Assembly: GCA_951394405.1 (NCBI GenBank)
Contig: OX596335.1
Span: forward strand, 3,906,001-3,970,000
Source: Coprinellus micaceus
Taxonomy: Eukaryota > Basidiomycota > Agaricomycetes > Agaricales > Psathyrellaceae
Reading direction: 5' to 3'
DNA length: 64,000 nt
Below are positions 59,384-64,000 of the stretch, in pieces; within the stretch, counting starts at the first letter, position 1, and every line of letters starts with the position of its first letter. A program made the position numbers and the translations under genes. The notes beneath the pieces are model-generated. The model did not search any database and had not been told where the DNA came from. It was given only the letters and a program-made list of their open reading frames with translations.

Positions 59384-59799
59384 TCAAGAAGCCTTCTTTG
59401 GGTTTTTGTCCGAGTCCTTCCAGTTCGAGGTAGCGAGCTTGAACCTAACGACGACGGACTCCGTGTCAGAACGCGTACATAAAAGAAGAGGCGCGGAGAG
59501 CTCGAGTGGCAACGCACCTGTCCTTATGTGACAACTCCGGCTCATCCTCCTTCAAACGCGCCATTTCCGTTTTCTGTCCGCAGAGGTGTCAGCTACGAGT
59601 AACGCATGGCCGGCGAAGTAGGAGGCGCACCATGAACAGATTGAAGGCCGTCAACTTCTTTTTTCCACCGCCGCCAGAGGTCTCTGCAATCCGACGTTCT
59701 CAGATCAACACGTCTCCGACGAGGATGGTGGACGAGGCACGTACTCTTTTTCGTCGAGGGCTTGTCTGCTACAGCCTTGGCCTTGGTAGTGGGCGCCAT
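59384..59799 (-). CDS. Small YABBY/HMG-like DNA-binding protein
   Basis: Four exons (59799-59745, 59683-59631, 59573-59518, 59444-59384) give 74 residues. A basic N-terminus (MAPTTKAKAVADKPSTKKK) precedes an HMG-box-like segment: KKKLTAFNLFMKTEMARLKE, then ELSHKDRFKLATSNWKDS. The pattern (A-(Y/F)-N-x-F-M, L-K-E, H-K-(D/E)-R-F-K-x-A-x-x-N-W) is that of short fungal proteins matched by the YABBY/HMG-box family. They are probably nuclear architectural proteins. All exons are 53-61 nt and every junction is phase-consistent, which argues for a real gene despite its size. Confidence 0.8.
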
Positions 59800-60914
59800 C
59801 GATGTGTCCGAGTGAGGGTGAGGGGGGTGCGATTATTGGGAGATGAAGGTAGAGCGACGGGGGCACGCGTCGTCTGCAAGGGCGCAGAATAAGTCTGTTG
59901 AAAAAATACAAGAGTCGCGTCAGCGAAGAGAACGAGTGGTTATCGAGCTCGCACTCACGAAGGGAGCGCGCTGGACGGGTGGCCCAGGCGAAGGGACGGT
60001 ATGGATGTGGTTGGAGGAGAAAGGACCGAAGGCGCATATTGGTTTGAGCTGACGGAACTTATACCCAAGGGATACTCAAATGACAGGTCTTCTCTCGTGG
60101 TTTCCCGGTCCCCTGACACTCCGGAGACTAACGCAAAAGGGCGTACCTGCTTCGCGGATTGGATCTTCAGACAATGTAAAATTCAAAACCCAATCTCGCA
60201 TCACCCTTCCTAATCCTTCCTGCGCGTTTAAAAATCAAAAACGGGCAGAGCATACTTCTCCCCGTGCAGTCCAACTTCTTTACCGTTCGAAAAATAGGAG
60301 AATTGAAAGGCAGGTTCGGTTGCTGCGTGGTCAAGGAGCAACAGGGGCGGAAAACATGTCCATCTCGCACCTTCCTAAACGGGGGTGTGGGAACAAAAAT
60401 GGGCTCCTTCAAGATACCAAGAAAGGAGTGGCAGGGGTAACGAAATGTGAGCCATGCATGGCAGGCCGCACGGATCCGTTGCCAGCGATGGGCCTGTGGA
60501 CCGTCTGTTCGATGAATGTCGGCGGTTGCCAGCTTACAGAAGCTGCAGAACAAGGATGTGGGCTTGTATGTTCTCAAGAAGTTGCTTCGGGGTTCCCGTG
60601 AAATAGACTACGAGATTCGAATTTCCTGCCCTTATCAACGTTCGGTATTCCGAGAGTGACAGGGGTACGGCACAGAACGGATCCCAAAACCAGAATTCAG
60701 ATGGACGCGTCGCGACGCTGTTCGCGTTTACCGTTATGATCAACGGGCTGAATACGCGTTTGATGCATAACGACCAGGGCAGCACTGTGAGAATGATGGT
60801 CTATGATTATCATCCGCCTTTCAGCGGACTCGGCTAGGTAAGTACAGGGGGGAGGATGTGGGTCCACAACACAGAACGAACCTCAGGGAACAAGCTACGA
60901 GTCCGTTTTGACAC
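59800..60914. other. Intergenic stretch
   Basis: Promoter of the small HMG-like gene and 3' flank of VPS33. About 1.1 kb; open frames exist on both strands but none has family resemblance. Confidence 0.4.
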
Positions 60915-63616
60915 TTAGGTGGAGGCGGACTTAGGTTCTCCCGATTGCATTCCCGTTGCCAGGCTTTCAACAAGGCTTGCGCCGCTCACGATACCGGTCG
61001 TGGCAATTAAGAACCGTCGACCTGCAAGAAATCATACGTGAGCACATGCAACGAATCAGCAAGAGTGCCCTCATGATCAACGTACCCTTGTTTTGCCGAC
61101 CAACCCAACGAAGAGCAGCAATCTCCGTGTACGTGCAACCGCCCAAGAAAAATACGACTGTGGTCGACGTTTGTTCCTTTATAGGGGCTGAGTTTGTGTT
61201 AGCGAGAAGCAGTCGAGAGCAACGAGTTGAAGGATGAACATACAGGCAGCAGACATGGGAGGAAGTGCGGAGCCAGTTTCATCATGTCGTTGAGCAACTT
61301 CGACTGTCTCTCCAGGAAGTGTAGACACGATGTCTTCAAAGCCTTTCCAGCCGACAATAGGATGTGCTTGTACTTTCCCAATTGATGGCTTCGACTGCTC
61401 GTCTGCGGGTTTTTCCTTCTCTGCGGGATTACTGAGGACTCCTCCCTTTTGTGCGATACATTGTACCAGACGAATGCTGATCGGGGCCCAGCCGGAGTAG
61501 ACAAATCCTATGTCGTTCTCGACTTCTTCCAGAGCTTCGGGATTATCGTCAATAAGAAGCCTCAAAGATTTACGGACCAGAGAAAAGGGATATTTCCCAG
61601 ATGGAGGAAGGGAAGGGGGTAACGGATTAGGAAGCAGCATCGCCAATGATGGTTGGGCCAGGGAAAGCAGCATCGGGAGATAGTCAAATCCGTAGCTCTG
61701 CATAGAGATTTGTCAATTCACCGGATTCTCGTGGCATTGTGCAATGTCGGGACAAACCTGGAGAAGTTCTCGTTTGATATTCTCAAGAGTCTTCGCCTTG
61801 ATCCCACCTGCCGTGATACTTGCAAGGCATATCAACCGGACGACAATTTGCATATCAGCGCCTTGAGCTATGAGATCCTCAATAGCTGCTATTTGCGCCG
61901 ACACCTCGTACGAAGCCAATAGATCTACAAGATTAGTTAGAATTGGGTATTGGCGACGATGGGAAAAAAGAACCAACTCTGCTGAATTTCCAGCGACTTG
62001 TTGAACACATCCGTCCTGGTGAGAGGCAGAATCAGCTCCGATACGGCGGTGTCTGATGAGAAGGACAATCAGAATACATCTCAATAGCTTTAGTACATTC
62101 TAACTTACGGATTCGTAGCGACTGGTGCTCGGTTTGTAAACCACCTAATTTGCCGACGAAATCACGCAGCTGAGCGACAGTTTTAGACTGAAGGTTTGTC
62201 TACCAGGTCCTCGTAAGCACGAGGGCGGTTCACACATATGGGAATTAATTTACCTTGTAATCCTCGTCCAAGCGCCGCGCAACTGTATTCAGCTTCCGCC
62301 CGACATTTGAGAAATTGAGGTCCCGTAGCTCAGCGTAGAGAGGGTCAGTGGTCGCCGTTAAATGATACTTCTTTTTCGCATCCTTCTTCACGTTGACGAT
62401 TGGAACAGCCGACGTGGAAGCAGTTGCCCCACTAGCACTTGGGGAGCTTGCGGCCGGAGGGTTTATAATGACAACAGGGAGTTCAACGTGAGCTATGACA
62501 TTGAGTCAGTTGGGGCTCAGAGAACGGGAAGGGCATATCGGTAAACGAACAGTTTCGTATACCGATCAATTCGTCGATGAGGCCTTCGTAGGTCAACTGG
62601 GTGAGGAGTGGGGTGATGAGATCCACTTTGCGGTCCAAGATAATCAAGGAGTCGACGTTGGCAGATGAAAGCGGGGCCTCAGCCGCCGAGTTTGGCGACC
62701 TGCTTTGACGAACCAGGAGGGAAGATAACCGCTACGGTTCCGTAAGGGGGTCAGTACCCACAAGTTCAGGGGAATGATCGGAGATGCTGACCTTCGCATA
62801 GTCGCCTTTCCCTATGATTTGAGGGAATGGGCCAACCAATTTCTGCAACGACAGCAGGCCCTGTGCAGAATCAAACACGACTGTCTCGTCTCCATCCTAC
62901 GAGAGAGTGTAAGAACGTAGGTCGACCGGGAGAGGATCCAAATGTAAGTACCACCCATAGCTCTCTGAACGCAGAATCGTTCTCCAATGATATCACGTCC
63001 TCAGCTAGAGAAATGAATTGGAGGTTCAAAGCCGTCAGAGTGACCTCTCCCAATACCCCCTCTTCTTCCAAGATTCGAGTAACGAGCGTCGACACTCGGG
63101 GCGTCAGGATCAAAGTATACATATGCTTCTTGGCCTCCTGCGCATGACGTCTAATCTGATCTTGCAAGTCGTGAACCCGGCGAAGTGACGGGACTTAGAT
63201 CAGGCGTACATACCAGCTATAATCTTGACATGCTTGATCTTTGGACGGCATAGGTATACGATATTGCTCGTGGTGGAGGTCAATGGCCCAGGCTCGAGCC
63301 AAAACATCTTGTCAACACCGTGTTGCTGTGGAACCACGGTTAGACCGCTATCCCTCGTTCATTCGCCCGATTGCATACTTTCAATAGAGCCACCTCAGTG
63401 ACCAGACCAAGAGGGCCTGCGAGAGTGCTGTCGAGGACTAATGTCTTTGCTCCGTTCACCTGGGAAAGAAGCCATATTCTAGCAATTGAACCACAGAGCT
63501 TAGGGGTTCAGACGTACGGCATTCAGTGAATTAACCAAGTCCTTCTTCGCGATTTCCTTCAGGATGTTCGTATCGAACAGAGGCCCAGTCCCAGCATTCC
63601 CCCCTTCAGAACTCAT
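60915..63616 (-). CDS. VPS33: Vacuolar sorting protein VPS33 (Sec1/Munc18 family)
   Basis: The SM-family subunit of the HOPS and CORVET tethers, which templates SNARE assembly at endosome and vacuole. Thirteen exons (63616-63518, 63459-63379, 63325-63214, 63160-62952, 62896-62792, 62731-62563, 62492-62254, 62199-62109, 62052-61978, 61924-61758, 61697-61244, 61187-61086, 61021-60915) join in phase to 669 residues, near the family length. Diagnostic pieces are [69 protein letters not shown] and [16 protein letters not shown] followed by [12 protein letters not shown] chose [10 protein letters not shown] as the start; an in-frame upstream ATG exists at 63709. Confidence 0.95.
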
Positions 63617-64000
63617 TGAGGGCGTGTTGGGAAGCCGTGGATGGTGGGTGAAGAAACGAAATGGCGATCCAATCCAACGCAACGCGCCTCGACGAGTGAC
63701 GCTGTTCAAGTTAGGGACCTTCCCAAATCCGGAACCCTAGGTGTGTTTCTATTTGGCAATTGCCTTCATTTAAAATATCGTGGAACACAGCCAACTTTCG
63801 CTTTTTCGCTTGAAGTGCTGGGAACGGGGACAAAATAGGATGATGTATTGAAAGGTGAGTGTCCATGCCAAAGATGAAACTAAAATACAGTTTCTGATGT
63901 GTGGCGAAAACATTGAACAATCCTATGCTCCGAAGTGTGCGCGTTGAATGCTCCGTGTTCGTCGAAGCTCATGAGCTGAGATATTTTAGATGGAGTTCCT
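63617..64000. other. VPS33 upstream region to window edge
   Basis: No gene is visible in this stretch. Confidence 0.4.

Overview
The window is nuclear DNA of a filamentous basidiomycete, most likely an Agaricomycete. Genes lie on both strands and nearly all are cut by 50-90 bp spliceosomal introns (GT...AG). Housekeeping proteins are clearly fungal, including a division 1 chitin synthase. I rebuilt the exons by hand from frame continuity and splice sites, so individual junctions are predictions. I saw no rRNA, tRNA, CRISPR or prokaryotic signal.

Layout. 1-3245 holds the 3' part of a long, disordered, Ser/Pro-rich protein. 3.9-12.9 kb is an accessory island. It contains two convergent gene pairs, each a small multi-span membrane protein facing a protein with a Pro/Tyr/Gly-rich N-terminus and an LRAT-like (permuted NlpC/P60, papain-fold) C-terminal domain. 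Between the pairs lie duplicated non-coding blocks, a decayed third copy, a 310 bp MITE and several copies of a short motif, TTAAGCGCCCA. 13.4-29.7 kb is core genome: chitin synthase (-), casein kinase 1 (+), coatomer gamma subunit (+), pantothenate kinase (+) and a transcription factor with three homeodomains (+). 31.3-32.9 kb is a complete Tc1-type transposon with TA target-site duplication, terminal inverted repeats and an intact DD34E transposase. It sits in frame inside a minus-strand gene, which it truncates.

33.5-45.8 kb carries an F-box-like hypothetical gene, a large E2 ubiquitin-conjugating enzyme of the UBE2O/BIRC6 type, two tandem Sin3-like PAH proteins (one short), a TPR protein and a secreted agmatinase-type ureohydrolase. 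47.8-63.6 kb carries a long SAM-dependent methyltransferase (-), SF3B5 (-) head to head with the exosome cofactor LRP1/C1D (+), an F-box/LRR protein (-), a 74-residue YABBY/HMG-like protein (-) and the HOPS/CORVET subunit VPS33 (-). A MITE-like 0.5 kb block lies near 58.2-58.7 kb.

The core genes do not form a pathway. They cover vesicle traffic (SEC21, VPS33), wall synthesis, RNA processing (SF3B5, LRP1), CoA synthesis and ubiquitin signalling. The part that looks like a system of its own is the 3.9-12.9 kb island. All four of its intact genes have a TATA-like box 35-80 bp before the start codon, the two pairs keep the same convergent arrangement, and the predicted catalytic His and Cys of the LRAT-like domain are conserved in both copies.
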